From NCBI RefSeq assembly GCF_021650975.2, contig NZ_CP091285.1, positions 4,216,001 to 4,280,000 of the forward strand: a DNA stretch of 64,000 bases, in the 5' to 3' direction. Made by a program: the position numbers and the translations under genes. Positions 8,124 through 16,686 of this stretch are shown here, piece after piece. The stretch's first letter is position 1. The number at the start of each line of letters is the position of its first letter. This DNA comes from Flavobacterium jumunjinense. GTDB lineage: Bacteria; Bacteroidota; Bacteroidia; Flavobacteriales; Flavobacteriaceae. The notes beneath the pieces were generated by a model, which was not told the DNA's origin, searched no databases, and saw only the letters and a list, made by a program, of their open reading frames with translations.

Positions 8124-8771
8124 ATGAAATTAATCAAAAAAACAGCTTTATTACTTGTGTTTGTATCATTCTTCTCCTGTTCTAATGATGAAGAGGATTT
8201 TTCAACTAGCTCAATTGCAAAAGAAAATGCTTCTGAATTGGAAAAGTCTGGTAGTCGATATATGACTTACGGAGATGTAGTGACCATTTTTCATTTTAAT
8301 TCAAGAAAATTTTTCACAGGTGAAGCGAATGGAGATGCTACAATAAACAAACAATGGAATTCTAGTACTCCTTGGGTAAATAATGTTTGGTTTCCGTATG
8401 CAAAATTCAAAATTGTAAACCCGAATAATCCTAGCTCTACTGCATTAGTAAAAACGGGTGATGAAATTGCGCTTAGATGTATTGCTAATAATTATTATAT
8501 ATGTGCAGAATCTTGGGACGATGACGTAAATGTTAATAGAACAGCTATTGGTCCTTGGGAAAAATGGAGAGTATATGCACCTAGCAATGTAACGGTTGGT
8601 AATTCTATCTTTTATAGCTCTGTAGGTTATTTATCTATGGTTTCTTTAAAATCTACTTGGAACAAATATTTAAGACCAGATGGATCGGGTTCTGCAAAAG
8701 CAGGAGCTCCGTTTGACCCTACAACCTCTGTCCTAAGCAATTTGAATTGCTTTCAAATGTCTAAGCAATAA
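8124..8771 (+). CDS. Secreted lipoprotein, possible beta-trefoil domain
   Basis: A lipoprotein signal (MKLIKKTALLLVFVSFFSC) ends at a lipobox Cys followed by an acidic stretch (SNDEEDFSTSS), typical of surface lipoproteins in this phylum. The mature 196 residues are Trp/Tyr rich and strand-like: GDVVTIFHFNSRKFFTGE, YYICAESW, GPWEKWRVY, GYLSMVSLKSTWNKYL. The repeated 'G..V.l....kYl.a' followed by 'W.kw.v' is reminiscent of fascin- or lectin-like beta-trefoils, but this is a visual analogy only. It stands alone on the plus strand and shares a bidirectional terminator with dnaK. Function unknown. Confidence 0.7.
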   Translation: MKLIKKTALLLVFVSFFSCSNDEEDFSTSSIAKENASELEKSGSRYMTYGDVVTIFHFNSRKFFTGEANGDATINKQWNSSTPWVNNVWFPYAKFKIVNPNNPSSTALVKTGDEIALRCIANNYYICAESWDDDVNVNRTAIGPWEKWRVYAPSNVTVGNSIFYSSVGYLSMVSLKSTWNKYLRPDGSGSAKAGAPFDPTTSVLSNLNCFQMSKQ

Positions 8772-8841
8772 AATATTGTGGTATAACAAGAAGTAAATTT
8801 AAACATCAAGTTTTTTCAATTTAAACGAAATGTAAAAAAAC

Positions 8842-8873
8842 AAAACCCCGAATTTGGATAAATTCGGGGTTTT
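8842..8873. terminator. Bidirectional terminator between lipoprotein gene and dnaK
   Basis: A 10-base-pair stem (CCCCGAATTT / AAATTCGGGG) with a GGAT loop is flanked by A-rich sequence on the left and T-rich on the right, so it can end transcription from both convergent genes. Confidence 0.85.
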
Positions 8874-8891
8874 CTATTTATTTAAATTGTA

Positions 8892-10784
8892 TTACTTCAC
8901 TTCTTCAAAATCTACATCTTGAGTTTGATCTCCAGATGCATCTTCTTGTGGTTGTGCATCTTGTGGAGCTCCTTGTCCTTCAGCTTGCGCTTTGTACATT
9001 TCTTCTGATGCATTTTTCCATGCTTCATTGATTTTATCTAAAGCTGGTGCAATTGTTTCAACATCTTTAGTTTCGTATGCTTTTTTCAATTCTTCTAAAG
9101 CAGCTTCAATTGTTGTCTTGTTTCCTTCAGATAATTTATCTCCAAACTCAGTCAATTGTTTTTCTGTTTGGAAAATCATACTATCTGCTTCATTCAACTT
9201 TGAAACTTTTTCCATAGCTGCTTTATCTGCATCTGCATTCATTTCAGCTTCTTTACGCATTTTTTCAATTTCTTCTGGAGTTAATCCTGAAGAAGCTTCA
9301 ATACGAATATCATGTGATTTTCCAGTTCCTTTATCAGTAGCTGATACTTTAATGATACCATTAGCATCAATATCGAAAGTTACTTCAATTTGTGGAACAC
9401 CTCTTTGTGCAGGTGGAATTCCATCTAAATGGAAACGTCCGATAGTTTTATTATCTGTTGCCATTGGTCTTTCTCCTTGAATAACATGGATTTCAACTGA
9501 TGGTTGATTATCTGCTGCTGTAGAGAAAACTTGCGATTTCTTCGTTGGAATAGTTGTGTTAGACTCAATTAATTTAGTCATTACACCACCCATAGTTTCA
9601 ATACCTAATGAAAGTGGAGTTACATCTAATAATAAAACGTCTTTAACATCTCCAGTTAATACACCACCTTGAATAGCTGCTCCAATAGCAACCACTTCAT
9701 CTGGGTTTACTCCTTTCGATGGTTTTTTACCAAAATATTTTTCTACTTGTTCTTGAATTACAGGAATACGAGTAGAACCACCAACTAAAATTACTTCATC
9801 AATATCTGATGTAGATAATCCAGCATCTTTTAATGCTTTTACAACTGGTTCCATTGAACGTTTTACTAAGCTATCTGCTAATTGCTCAAACTTCGCACGT
9901 GTTAATGTTTGTACTAAATGCTTAGGTCCTGATGCAGTTGCAGTAACATAAGGTAAGTTGATTTCTGTTTGAGTAGAAGAAGATAATTCAATTTTTGCTT
10001 TTTCAGCAGCTTCTTTTAAACGTTGTAAAGCCATTGGGTCTTTACGTAAATCTACTCCTTCAGCAGTATTGAATTCATTAGCTAACCAATCTATAATTAC
10101 TTGGTCAAAATCATCACCTCCTAAATGTGTATCTCCATTTGTAGATAATACTTCAAAAACACCGTCACCTAATTCTAGGATAGAAATATCAAAAGTACCA
10201 CCACCTAAGTCATATACTGCAATTTTCTGATCTTTACCTTGTTTATCTAAACCATAAGCTAAAGCTGCAGCAGTAGGCTCGTTAATAATACGCATAACTT
10301 CTAATCCTGCAATTTGTCCAGCCTCTTTTGTTGCTTGACGTTGTGCATCATTAAAATAGGCAGGAACTGTAATTACGGCTTTAGTAACTGTAGTTCCTAA
10401 ATAATCTTCAGCCGTTTTCTTCATTTTCTGAAGTGTCATTGCTGATAATTCTTGTGGAGTATATAATCTTCCGTCAATATCAACTCTTGGTGTGTCGTTA
10501 TCTCCTTTTACTACTTTATAGGCAACTGTAGAAGCTTCTTTAGAGCTTTCAGAATATTTATTTCCCATAAAACGCTTAACAGAAGCAATCGTTTTTGTAG
10601 GATTAGTTACAGCTTGTCTTTTAGCAGGATCTCCAACTTTAATCTCTCCTCCTTCTACAAAAGCAATTACTGAAGGTGTTGTTCTTTTTCCTTCTGCATT
10701 AGCAATTACGACTGGCTCTCCACCTTCCATAACTGCAACACAAGAATTTGTTGTTCCTAAATCAATTCCAATAATTTTACTCAT
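8892..10784 (-). CDS. dnaK: Chaperone DnaK (Hsp70)
   Basis: This is a full-length 630-residue Hsp70. The N-terminal ATPase shows [18 protein letters not shown] (residues 5-22), the phosphate-2 motif [11 protein letters not shown], and [15 protein letters not shown]; the substrate-binding domain follows ([13 protein letters not shown]) and the C-terminal lid ends in a Gln/Gly-rich linker and DVDFEEVK, the EEV-like tail of bacterial DnaK. It binds exposed hydrophobic segments of client proteins in an ATP cycle with DnaJ and GrpE, neither of which lies next to it here. It is monocistronic: a terminator sits downstream and its own upstream region holds a possible sigma-54-like promoter. No CIRCE element was seen. 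Confidence 0.98.
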   Translation of the reverse strand: MSKIIGIDLGTTNSCVAVMEGGEPVVIANAEGKRTTPSVIAFVEGGEIKVGDPAKRQAVTNPTKTIASVKRFMGNKYSESSKEASTVAYKVVKGDNDTPRVDIDGRLYTPQELSAMTLQKMKKTAEDYLGTTVTKAVITVPAYFNDAQRQATKEAGQIAGLEVMRIINEPTAAALAYGLDKQGKDQKIAVYDLGGGTFDISILELGDGVFEVLSTNGDTHLGGDDFDQVIIDWLANEFNTAEGVDLRKDPMALQRLKEAAEKAKIELSSSTQTEINLPYVTATASGPKHLVQTLTRAKFEQLADSLVKRSMEPVVKALKDAGLSTSDIDEVILVGGSTRIPVIQEQVEKYFGKKPSKGVNPDEVVAIGAAIQGGVLTGDVKDVLLLDVTPLSLGIETMGGVMTKLIESNTTIPTKKSQVFSTAADNQPSVEIHVIQGERPMATDNKTIGRFHLDGIPPAQRGVPQIEVTFDIDANGIIKVSATDKGTGKSHDIRIEASSGLTPEEIEKMRKEAEMNADADKAAMEKVSKLNEADSMIFQTEKQLTEFGDKLSEGNKTTIEAALEELKKAYETKDVETIAPALDKINEAWKNASEEMYKAQAEGQGAPQDAQPQEDASGDQTQDVDFEEVK

Positions 10785-10844
10785 AACTTTTAATCTTAAT
10801 TTATTGTGTGTATTTATTTCATTTTAATAATCTGATATGTTTAT

Positions 10845-10861
10845 TTCAATGATTATGCCAA
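10845..10861 (-). promoter_or_regulatory. Sigma-54-like promoter candidate for dnaK
   Basis: On the minus strand TTGGCATAATCATTGAA, 61 bases before the dnaK start, resembles a -24/-12 element (TGGCA, short spacer, TTG) but lacks the usual GC in the -12 box. Weak; offered because no TAnnTTTG box is obvious here. Confidence 0.3.
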
Positions 10862-10924
10862 GTACAAAAAGTGAACTTTTTTGTCAGAATCGGAATAAAA
10901 AAATGACATTTTGTCATTTTATAA

Positions 10925-10954
10925 AAAAAAAGCTACCCTTGAGGTAGCTTTTTA
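10925..10954 (-). terminator. Terminator of the metalloprotease-like lipoprotein gene
   Basis: The stem AAAAAGCTACC / GGTAGCTTTTT with a CTTGA loop lies 20 bases after the lipoprotein gene stop. Read on the minus strand it ends in a run of T. Confidence 0.8.
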
Positions 10955-10973
10955 ACTTATGAAATAAGATAAA

Positions 10974-11867
10974 TTAATCTAAATTAAAATACTCTTCATC
11001 TGACATTTCACCAGATTGAATTCTTCTTAATTCTTCTGCATGTGCACGAATATATGCATCAATTTCAGGATTAAAGTATTCTGATTGCGCTTGTTTGTAC
11101 TGTCCGTTTAAAACTCCTGAATAATAATAGAAGAAGTTATAATCAAAATTAGGCGCATTTAAATCATAAGCTCCTAATAAAAATCCTAAACGAACTGCAG
11201 AACGTCTTTGTGGTGCAGTACCATGGTGACCTGGACTATTTACATTATTATCTCCAATTGCAGCTGCAAATTCATAAGCTGGAGCAATTTGAGAGAAAGA
11301 TGTTTTATTAAATCCGTTTGGTCTTCTTAAATAGTAACCAGCCATACCGTCAGCTTCTAATTCAGCAGCACGAGCTGTAGATTCATTTCTTGAAGGTAAA
11401 CCATAAGTATACTGTAATTGGTGAGCAAACTCATGAGCAAGAATCATTGCATTTACGATATTGCTTCCACCTCTAGCTTTTGCAGCATTGTAAATTGCTT
11501 CTCCATAATAAATTTTACCACTACCATAAGATATAGCGTTAAAAGTTGAGTTAGGATTACTTGCATCTTTCACAAATCTTAATGGAACAGCTGGTCTTCC
11601 CCAAACTGAAGCAATTCTAGAATTTTGAGAATTCATGAAGCTTGTTTCTGATGAAGTTCCTATTGAACTACTTAAATAAGCAGTAGAACTCCAGTTTCCA
11701 TCAACATATCCACATTCACTTTCTCTATGATTTGGTTGTTGATCTAATTCAGCAAGAACGGTTTCTTGAGTTTCTAAAACCACTTCTTCATCTTTGCTAC
11801 AAGATACTGCTGTTGTTAATGCAATTGCTCCTAATAATAGAAATGCATTTTTGAAATTTGTTTTCAT
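10974..11867 (-). CDS. Lipoprotein with HExxH zinc-protease motif
   Basis: The 297-residue protein starts with an SPII signal (MKTNFKNAFLLLGAIALTTAVSC) followed by an acidic SKDEE anchor tail. Near residue 145 it has ILAHEFAHQLQYTYG, a gluzincin-type HExxH, and about 20-30 residues later ARAAELEADGMAGYYL, whose Glu/Asp would be the third zinc ligand; this arrangement resembles the neutral zinc metallopeptidase-like proteins (YpfJ group). It would act at the cell surface or in the periplasm. The C-terminus (MSDEEYFNLD) is acidic. It is monocistronic with its own terminator. Zinc binding is well supported, proteolysis is inferred. Confidence 0.8.
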   Translation of the reverse strand: MKTNFKNAFLLLGAIALTTAVSCSKDEEVVLETQETVLAELDQQPNHRESECGYVDGNWSSTAYLSSSIGTSSETSFMNSQNSRIASVWGRPAVPLRFVKDASNPNSTFNAISYGSGKIYYGEAIYNAAKARGGSNIVNAMILAHEFAHQLQYTYGLPSRNESTARAAELEADGMAGYYLRRPNGFNKTSFSQIAPAYEFAAAIGDNNVNSPGHHGTAPQRRSAVRLGFLLGAYDLNAPNFDYNFFYYYSGVLNGQYKQAQSEYFNPEIDAYIRAHAEELRRIQSGEMSDEEYFNLD

Positions 11868-12100
11868 TAAAAAATATAGTTAAGATTATTAATAATGCAA
11901 TATTAGATAAAAAAATAACATAAATTTTACATTAAACATATATATTATGTTAAAATTATATTACAATAAACTTTTAACCACAAAAAAAGCTTTTTACCGA
12001 TATTCTGTTTATTGATTTATAATTTTTTAACAAAAAATAACAAAAACTTGTAAAAAATAACAAAACAGGTTTATTTCTTAATTTATAATCCTATGTAACT

Positions 12101-12108
12101 TATATTTG
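12101..12108 (+). promoter_or_regulatory. -7 box (TAnnTTTG) before sdaA
   Basis: TATATTTG matches the Bacteroidota -7 element exactly and lies 27 bases before the ATG at 12136. It excludes a TTG start at 12106 that would lie inside the box. A clear -33 TTG is not visible. Confidence 0.5.
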
Positions 12109-12135
12109 CAACACACAAAAGTTAATATTTTAGTT

Positions 12136-13557
12136 ATGGAATGTATTTCAGTTTTTGATATGTTAAAAATAGGTGTCGGACCATCAAGTTCACACACACT
12201 TGGACCTTGGCGTGGTGCTGAACGTTTTTTAGCAGAATTACGTAATGAAAATTTAATTGATTCAATAAATAGAGTTAAAGTCGATTTATATGGTTCATTA
12301 TCACTTACAGGAAAAGGACATGCAACTGACTTAGCTGTTATGCTTGGTTTGAGTGGTGCTGACCCGGAATACATCCCTGTTGAAAGTATTGACATTATTA
12401 TTACTGCAATTAAGAATAAAAAAGAAATATTCTTAGGTAGTGAAATTATTATTCCTTTTGATTTCGAAAAGGATATTGTTTTTAATAGAGAATTTTTATC
12501 TTTTCATTCTAATGGGATAAAATTTACTGCTTATACAATTGATAAAGAAATAGAATCCGTTTATTACTCTATTGGTGGTGGTTTTGTTGTTAAAGAAGAA
12601 CGAATAAATGCAGCAATAAACGAAGAAATTAAATGTTCTTTTCCATTTCCTATTGAAAAGGGAGTCGAATTATTAGCTTACTGTAAGTCTGAAAACAAAA
12701 AAGTTTCCGAAATAGTATATGAAAACGAAAAATCAATGCGAAGTGAAGAGGAAATTCACAATGAATTGATGCGCATTTGGGATACTATGCTTGAGTGTAT
12801 GTATATAGGTTGTCACACAGAAGGAACTTTGCCTGGAGGTTTAAATGTTAGAAGAAGAGCTTATGATATGCATAAAAATTTAATTGGCGTACTTCCTTAT
12901 GACAATCCTCATTCATGGATGCAAATTATTCGTCAAACTGAAGTTAAATTCAGACAAATTTTAAAATGGGTAAGTTGTTTTGCTCTTGCTGTAAATGAAG
13001 TTAATGCTGCCTTAGGAAGAGTTGTTACTGCCCCAACTAATGGTAGTGCTGGAGTTATTCCATCTGTTTTAATGTATTATTTAGTGATTGAAAATCATGA
13101 GGCTGATGAAGAACATATAAAACGCTTTTTAATGACTGCGGGTGAAATTGGTAGTATCTTTAAAAAAGGAGCTACAATCTCAGCTGCGATGGGTGGTTGT
13201 CAAGCAGAAATTGGCGTTTCAAGTGCCATGGCTGCTGCTGCTTTGTGCGAAGCTATGGGCGGAACACCTGAACAAGTACTTGTTGCCGCAGAAATAGCAA
13301 TGGAACATCACTTAGGTTTAACCTGTGACCCAATTGGTGGCTTAGTTCAAGTTCCTTGTATAGAACGTAATACTATGGGCGCTATAAAAGCAATAAATGC
13401 TGCAGAACTTGCTTTAGAAACCGATGCTAAAAATACTAAAGTTCCTTTAGACAAGGTAGTAAACACAATGTGGGAAACTGCGAAAGACATGAATACAAAA
13501 TATAAGGAAACTTCTGAAGGTGGTTTAGCAATTACTGTAAATCTAGCGGACTGTTAA
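12136..13557 (+). CDS. sdaA: L-serine ammonia-lyase, iron-sulfur type
   Basis: The single-chain enzyme (473 aa) converts L-serine to pyruvate and ammonia. The N-terminal beta-type domain opens with [21 protein letters not shown], the family's first signature; the alpha-type domain carries [17 protein letters not shown] and the cysteines expected for the [4Fe-4S] cluster in [19 protein letters not shown] and [17 protein letters not shown] start at ATG 12136 because the family begins at MECISVFD and a promoter -7 box lies just upstream; the frame is open further back to a TTG at 12106. It is monocistronic, ending before a strong hairpin. Confidence 0.95.
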   Translation: MECISVFDMLKIGVGPSSSHTLGPWRGAERFLAELRNENLIDSINRVKVDLYGSLSLTGKGHATDLAVMLGLSGADPEYIPVESIDIIITAIKNKKEIFLGSEIIIPFDFEKDIVFNREFLSFHSNGIKFTAYTIDKEIESVYYSIGGGFVVKEERINAAINEEIKCSFPFPIEKGVELLAYCKSENKKVSEIVYENEKSMRSEEEIHNELMRIWDTMLECMYIGCHTEGTLPGGLNVRRRAYDMHKNLIGVLPYDNPHSWMQIIRQTEVKFRQILKWVSCFALAVNEVNAALGRVVTAPTNGSAGVIPSVLMYYLVIENHEADEEHIKRFLMTAGEIGSIFKKGATISAAMGGCQAEIGVSSAMAAAALCEAMGGTPEQVLVAAEIAMEHHLGLTCDPIGGLVQVPCIERNTMGAIKAINAAELALETDAKNTKVPLDKVVNTMWETAKDMNTKYKETSEGGLAITVNLADC

Positions 13558-13581
13558 TTGTAATTTGAATTACTATTATAA

Positions 13582-13620
13582 GTAAAAACGGAAATAACTT
13601 TAAAAGTCATTTCCGTTTAC
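13582..13620. terminator. Hairpin between sdaA and the converging lipoprotein gene
   Basis: GTAAAAACGGAAATAACTTT pairs imperfectly with AAAGTCATTTCCGTTTAC around an A-rich loop. It sits 25 bases after sdaA and 51 bases after the converging gene, so it may serve both. Confidence 0.65.
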
Positions 13621-13670
13621 TATTTAGCTTAATAAAAAGCAATTTTGAATTTAGAATAAAATGATACTAA

Positions 13671-14090
13671 TTATCTAGTATAAACTTCTACATTACCATC
13701 TGCATCTTTCAATTTTAATTCAGTAAATGTAAGATTAACAATATCTTGAACTGTAGTAACATTATCAATTACTTTAGTAATGTTGTTATGTGATCTTGAA
13801 TAAATTCCACTATCGGTAAATAATGCACAAGGATCTATTGATGAGTCAAAATCACCTTCGATAACGTTGTTATCTGTTTTAAGTTCCATGTAATCCCTAT
13901 CACAACCTACTTCATTTTGAGGAGCATCAACTAAAGTCTCAGTTTCACCCACAATAACGCCTACTTTACTTATAGACCACTTTCCTGTTAAAGGCACAAT
14001 AGTTTCTCCTTCATTATCATCATTATTACATGATGTAGTGAACAAACTCATTCCTAATGTTATTGCTACTAATAAAATTCTCTTTTTCAT
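13671..14090 (-). CDS. Small lipocalin-like lipoprotein
   Basis: A lipoprotein signal (MKKRILLVAITLGMSLFTTSC) precedes an acidic NNDDNEGE tail and a compact 110-residue beta-rich domain. LTGKWSISKVG followed by DRDYMELKTDN and later VTTVQDIVNLTFTELKL is the pattern of Bacteroidota 'lipocalin-like' domains, which open with a G-x-W strand. It is likely anchored in the outer membrane; ligand unknown. It is transcribed toward sdaA with a shared hairpin between them. Confidence 0.75.
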   Translation of the reverse strand: MKKRILLVAITLGMSLFTTSCNNDDNEGETIVPLTGKWSISKVGVIVGETETLVDAPQNEVGCDRDYMELKTDNNVIEGDFDSSIDPCALFTDSGIYSRSHNNITKVIDNVTTVQDIVNLTFTELKLKDADGNVEVYTR

Positions 14091-14219
14091 AATGTTTTGT
14101 TTTAATTGTTATAGTACAAATTTAAACACGTCTCATTTAGAAATGTTATATTATTGTATATTAATGTTGTATAATTAATGAAAAGAGATTCCTAAAAAAC
14201 TATTTTAAGAATAGCATTA

Positions 14220-14422
14220 TTAATGCATAAGATTGATTAATAGATAAGCTACAATTCCAGCAATACAACCCGCAATTGTTAGAGGAGTTATTGTTTTTAG
14301 ATGCCACATAAAAATTATTTTTCCTTTTCCATAACTGCAATCCCAGAAACCGAACCTATAATTAACATGCTTCCTCCTGTATGAGCGCATAAAGCTATCA
14401 TTTTCCAAAGTTTATTATCCAT
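14220..14422 (-). pseudogene. C-terminal remnant of an NhaD-type Na+/H+ antiporter (frameshifted)
   Basis: Reading leftward from ATG 14422 gives MDNKLWKMIALCAHTGGSM then LIIGSVSGIAV, ending in a stop at 14315. The next frame continues with IIFMWHLKTITPLTIAGCIAG and a terminal membrane helix. Together they match the end of NhaD antiporters as I recall it (HTGGS-LIIGSAAGVA-MG-EKI-F-WYLKKI-). A small deletion near 14321-14345 explains the shift. Everything before the last about 68 residues is missing, so this is debris. The intact 62-codon frame beginning MENDSFMRSYRRK is an artefact of the shift. Confidence 0.75.
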
Positions 14423-14431
14423 TAGAAATTC

Positions 14432-14723
14432 TTATAAACTAAACATTCTTTGTGTTGCGGCAACTAAACTTCCATTATCTACAATAGATATTAATTTTCC
14501 ATCACTAAACTCAACTCTAATATTTTCTATTACAATTTGTTTATCTATAGGCAGTCTAGCTAAAATCTCTTCTAAATGTGATTAAGATTCTTCTAAATGA
14601 TAATTATCAAATTCCTCTTTAAACTCTTTTCATTGTCATTCCCAACTTCAATTTTCCAAAACCATCTAATGTCTCCATTTTATTAGAGCAAGAAAAAATT
14701 AGTATTAAAATTATAAAATACAT
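14432..14723 (-). pseudogene. Decayed small lipoprotein gene
   Basis: From ATG 14723 the frame encodes a lipoprotein signal (MYFIILILIFSCSNK) and DGFGKLKLGMTMKRV, then stops. Shifting frame restores EFKEEFDNYHLEES, an in-frame TAA, then SHLEEILARLPID, ENIRVEFSDGKLISI and VAATQRMFSL before the final stop at 14432. One frameshift and one nonsense codon are needed to explain it. The LKLGMTM-EE- pattern is typical of small lipoproteins with a short-repeat fold. The IS element begins 13 bases upstream and may have removed the promoter, starting the decay. Confidence 0.7.
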
Positions 14724-14736
14724 TGAAAATTGAACA

Positions 14737-14773
14737 TGCCCCAAAAAGTTAGACACTATTTGGGGCATTTTTT
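14737..14773 (+). terminator. IS-internal hairpin with T-run before orfA
   Basis: TGCCCCAAA (14737-14745) pairs with TTTGGGGCA (14759-14767) and is followed by TTTTTT, directly before the orfA ATG at 14774. The left terminal repeat is one arm. Read through from outside, this would fold into a terminator and also mask the start of orfA, a known self-protection device of insertion sequences. Confidence 0.65.
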
Positions 14774-15292
14774 ATGGAAAGAAAAGTCAAGTATTCTTAT
14801 GCATTTAAGTTAGAATGTGTTGAATTAGTATTAAAGAAACATTATTCAAATTTATATGTTTCAAAGTTAAAAGGTCCAGACGAATCTAATATTCGTAAGT
14901 GGATTAGATTTTATAAAAGCTATGGGAAAGAGGGTTTATTGCCCAGGAGAAATCAAAGTTATTCAGCTGATTTTAAGCTAAAAGTATTAAAAACTATAGA
15001 AAAGGAATCACTTTCATTAATAGATACTTGTTTAAAGTTTAATATTCCTGATTTAGCTATTATTGTAAAATGGAAAAAAGATTTTGTTAACTTTGGTTTT
15101 GAAGGACTACAACCAAAAATTAAAGGAAGACCAAGATCTATGAATTTTAAAAGCAAAAAAAGCAAATCAGCTAAGCCACTAACCAGAGAAGAAGAACTTC
15201 TTAAGGAAAATGAAGCATTACGTTGTGAGAATGATTATTTAAAAAAGTTACAAGCCTTAATTCAGGCGGAAGAAAGAGCCAACAAGCGCTAG
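14774..15292 (+). CDS. IS3-family transposase OrfA (DNA-binding subunit)
   Basis: The 172-residue protein has two helix-turn-helix units (KYSYAFKLECVELVLKKHY with IRKWIRFYKSYG; YSADFKLKVLKTIE with IVKWKKDFVNFG) as in the IS150 group, then a basic linker and a heptad-leucine zipper (EELLKENEALRCENDYLKK, about 138-156) for dimerisation. At 15241-15247 the codons read A AAA AAG, the classic IS3 slippery heptamer, in the correct phase. A -1 slip there joins OrfA residue 158 to the OrfB frame, which is open upstream of its ATG through this point, giving an OrfAB transposase of about 452 residues. Confidence 0.93.
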   Translation: MERKVKYSYAFKLECVELVLKKHYSNLYVSKLKGPDESNIRKWIRFYKSYGKEGLLPRRNQSYSADFKLKVLKTIEKESLSLIDTCLKFNIPDLAIIVKWKKDFVNFGFEGLQPKIKGRPRSMNFKSKKSKSAKPLTREEELLKENEALRCENDYLKKLQALIQAEERANKR

Positions 15293-15297
15293 TCATA

Positions 15298-16131
15298 ATG
15301 GAATTAAGGCATAAATATGATTTAAAAGTACTTTTAAATTATACAAATATGGCAAGAAGTAGTTTTTATTATCATCAAAAACAAAGTAAATTAAGTGATA
15401 AATATAGAGTAGTTAAAGAACTAATTAAATCGATTTATCACAAACATAAAGGTCGTTATGGTTATCGAAGAGTAACTGATGAACTTCAAAATAAAGGAAT
15501 AATTATTAATCATAAAACAGTTTTCAGGTTAATGAAATTATTAGGATTAAAAAGCGTCATTAGAGTTAAAAAGTATAGATCATATAAAGGAGAGCATGGT
15601 AAAATAGCTCCTAATATTTTAGAAAGAAATTTTAAAGCAACAGCACCAAATCAAAAATGGGCAACTGATGTTACCGAGTTTAATGTCTCTGGAAAGAAGC
15701 TATATTTATCACCGATAATTGACTTATTTAATCAAGAAATTATTAGTTATGAGTTAACAGAACGACCTGTATTTAATCAGGTAGTTATGATGCTTAAAAA
15801 AGCATTTAAGAAAATACCAAATAAGACTAATTTAATTTTACACTCTGACCAAGGTTGGCAATATCAAATGAAGCACTATCAATATTTATTGAAACAAAAA
15901 GGGATTACACAAAGTATGTCTAGAAAAGCAAATTGTTTAGACAATGCCATTATTGAAAACTTCTTTGGAATATTAAAATCAGAGCTGTTTTATCTAAAAA
16001 AATACAAGTCTATTGAAGAATTAAAAAAGGAGATAATAGAATATATAAGTTATTATAATAATGAAAGAATTAAATCAAATTTAAACAAAATGAGCCCGAT
16101 AAAATATCGAGCTCATTATTATCAAAATTAA
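15298..16131 (+). CDS. IS3-family transposase OrfB (DDE catalytic domain)
   Basis: The 277-residue protein carries the HTH_21 segment (HKGRYGYRRVTDEL) and the rve integrase core. The DDE triad is visible in WATDVTEF (first Asp), LILHSDQGWQY (second Asp) and NAIIENFFGILKSE (Glu, 35-residue spacing in the D35E style), and the ISYYNNERIKSNL tail with the 'SP..YR' ending (SPIKYRAHY) is typical. It catalyses strand cutting and transfer when fused to OrfA by frameshift; alone it is usually regulatory. The gene's last bases contain a second hairpin (AATGAGC...GCTCATT, 16090-16117). Confidence 0.93.
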   Translation: MELRHKYDLKVLLNYTNMARSSFYYHQKQSKLSDKYRVVKELIKSIYHKHKGRYGYRRVTDELQNKGIIINHKTVFRLMKLLGLKSVIRVKKYRSYKGEHGKIAPNILERNFKATAPNQKWATDVTEFNVSGKKLYLSPIIDLFNQEIISYELTERPVFNQVVMMLKKAFKKIPNKTNLILHSDQGWQYQMKHYQYLLKQKGITQSMSRKANCLDNAIIENFFGILKSELFYLKKYKSIEELKKEIIEYISYYNNERIKSNLNKMSPIKYRAHYYQN

Positions 16132-16227
16132 TTATAAATTTGTCTAACCTTTTGGGTGCAGTCTAAATTTATTCGCTTTTTTAAGATAAACCATAACTTT
16201 ATTTATATGTCTGATTCTCTCTCGCAC

Positions 16228-16686
16228 CTACTTCTTCATCGTATCAATAATATGAACAATTTTCCAACTGTTCTCTTCTTTAACCAATGTAAAAGAATTA
16301 ACACCCTTATGACTCAATTTTCCATTTACATAAAACTCATAAGGCGTCCAAACATGTGCTAAATGTGTATCAATTTTAATTTCATAGTTAACTATTTTTT
16401 CTAAAAAAACAACAGTATCTGGAATTGAAACTATAGTATTTAAAAAATCATCATAGTTTTCTAGTTTCATTTTTGATTTGTTTTCATTTGAAACAATAGT
16501 ACTTAAAACTATTTTATCATGAGCCATTTTTCTCAATTGTAGCGTATCCTTAACATGAAAAGCATCGAAAAAATCTTCAACAACCTTCTTTACTGCCTTT
16601 TCTTGTGAAAACGTTTGAAAAAAAGTAATAAAGCTAAAGAGAATGAATAGATATTTCTTCTTGACTTCAAAAATAAAACACATCAT
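16228..16686 (-). CDS. Secreted NTF2-like (SnoaL/DUF4440-type) protein
   Basis: A signal peptide (KKKYLFILFSFITFFQTFSQ) precedes a 120-residue cone-fold domain of the NTF2-like type: AVKKVVEDFFDAFHVKDTLQLRKM then strands HLAHVWTPYEFYVNGKLSHKG and FTLVKEENSWKIVHI. Such domains bind small molecules or act as weak enzymes; no catalytic residues stand out. Its ATG overlaps the TGA of the upstream GDPD-like gene (ATGA), so translation is coupled. It is the last gene of the phosphoethanolamine transferase operon; the IS element lies just beyond. Confidence 0.78.
   Translation of the reverse strand: MMCFIFEVKKKYLFILFSFITFFQTFSQEKAVKKVVEDFFDAFHVKDTLQLRKMAHDKIVLSTIVSNENKSKMKLENYDDFLNTIVSIPDTVVFLEKIVNYEIKIDTHLAHVWTPYEFYVNGKLSHKGVNSFTLVKEENSWKIVHIIDTMKK

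Larger units (their letters stand above)
14737..16160 (+). mobile_element. Complete IS3-family (IS150 group) insertion sequence, 1424 bp
   Basis: The ends TGCCCCAAAAAGTTAGACA and, inverted at the right, TGCACCCAAAAGGTTAGACA are imperfect terminal repeats with the TG...CA tips of the family. Between them lie orfA and orfB with an A6G slippery site, the usual IS3 layout. I found no clear 3-4 base target duplication (left flank ...aaca, right flank gtct...), so the element may have lost it by rearrangement. Both genes look intact. Confidence 0.9.

Noticed and set aside
10899..10920. AAATGACATTTTGTCATTTT inverted repeat before dnaK as a CIRCE operator
   Set aside because: It does not match TTAGCACTC-N9-GAGTGCTAA; it could be an operator of another type or part of the terminator region.
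12106..12135. TTG start for sdaA at 12106
   Set aside because: It lies inside the TATATTTG promoter box and the family begins at MECISVFD.
14220..14408. 62-codon frame starting MENDSFMRSYRRK as a membrane protein gene
   Set aside because: Its first half is the wrong frame of an NhaD tail; only the C-terminal half is real antiporter sequence.
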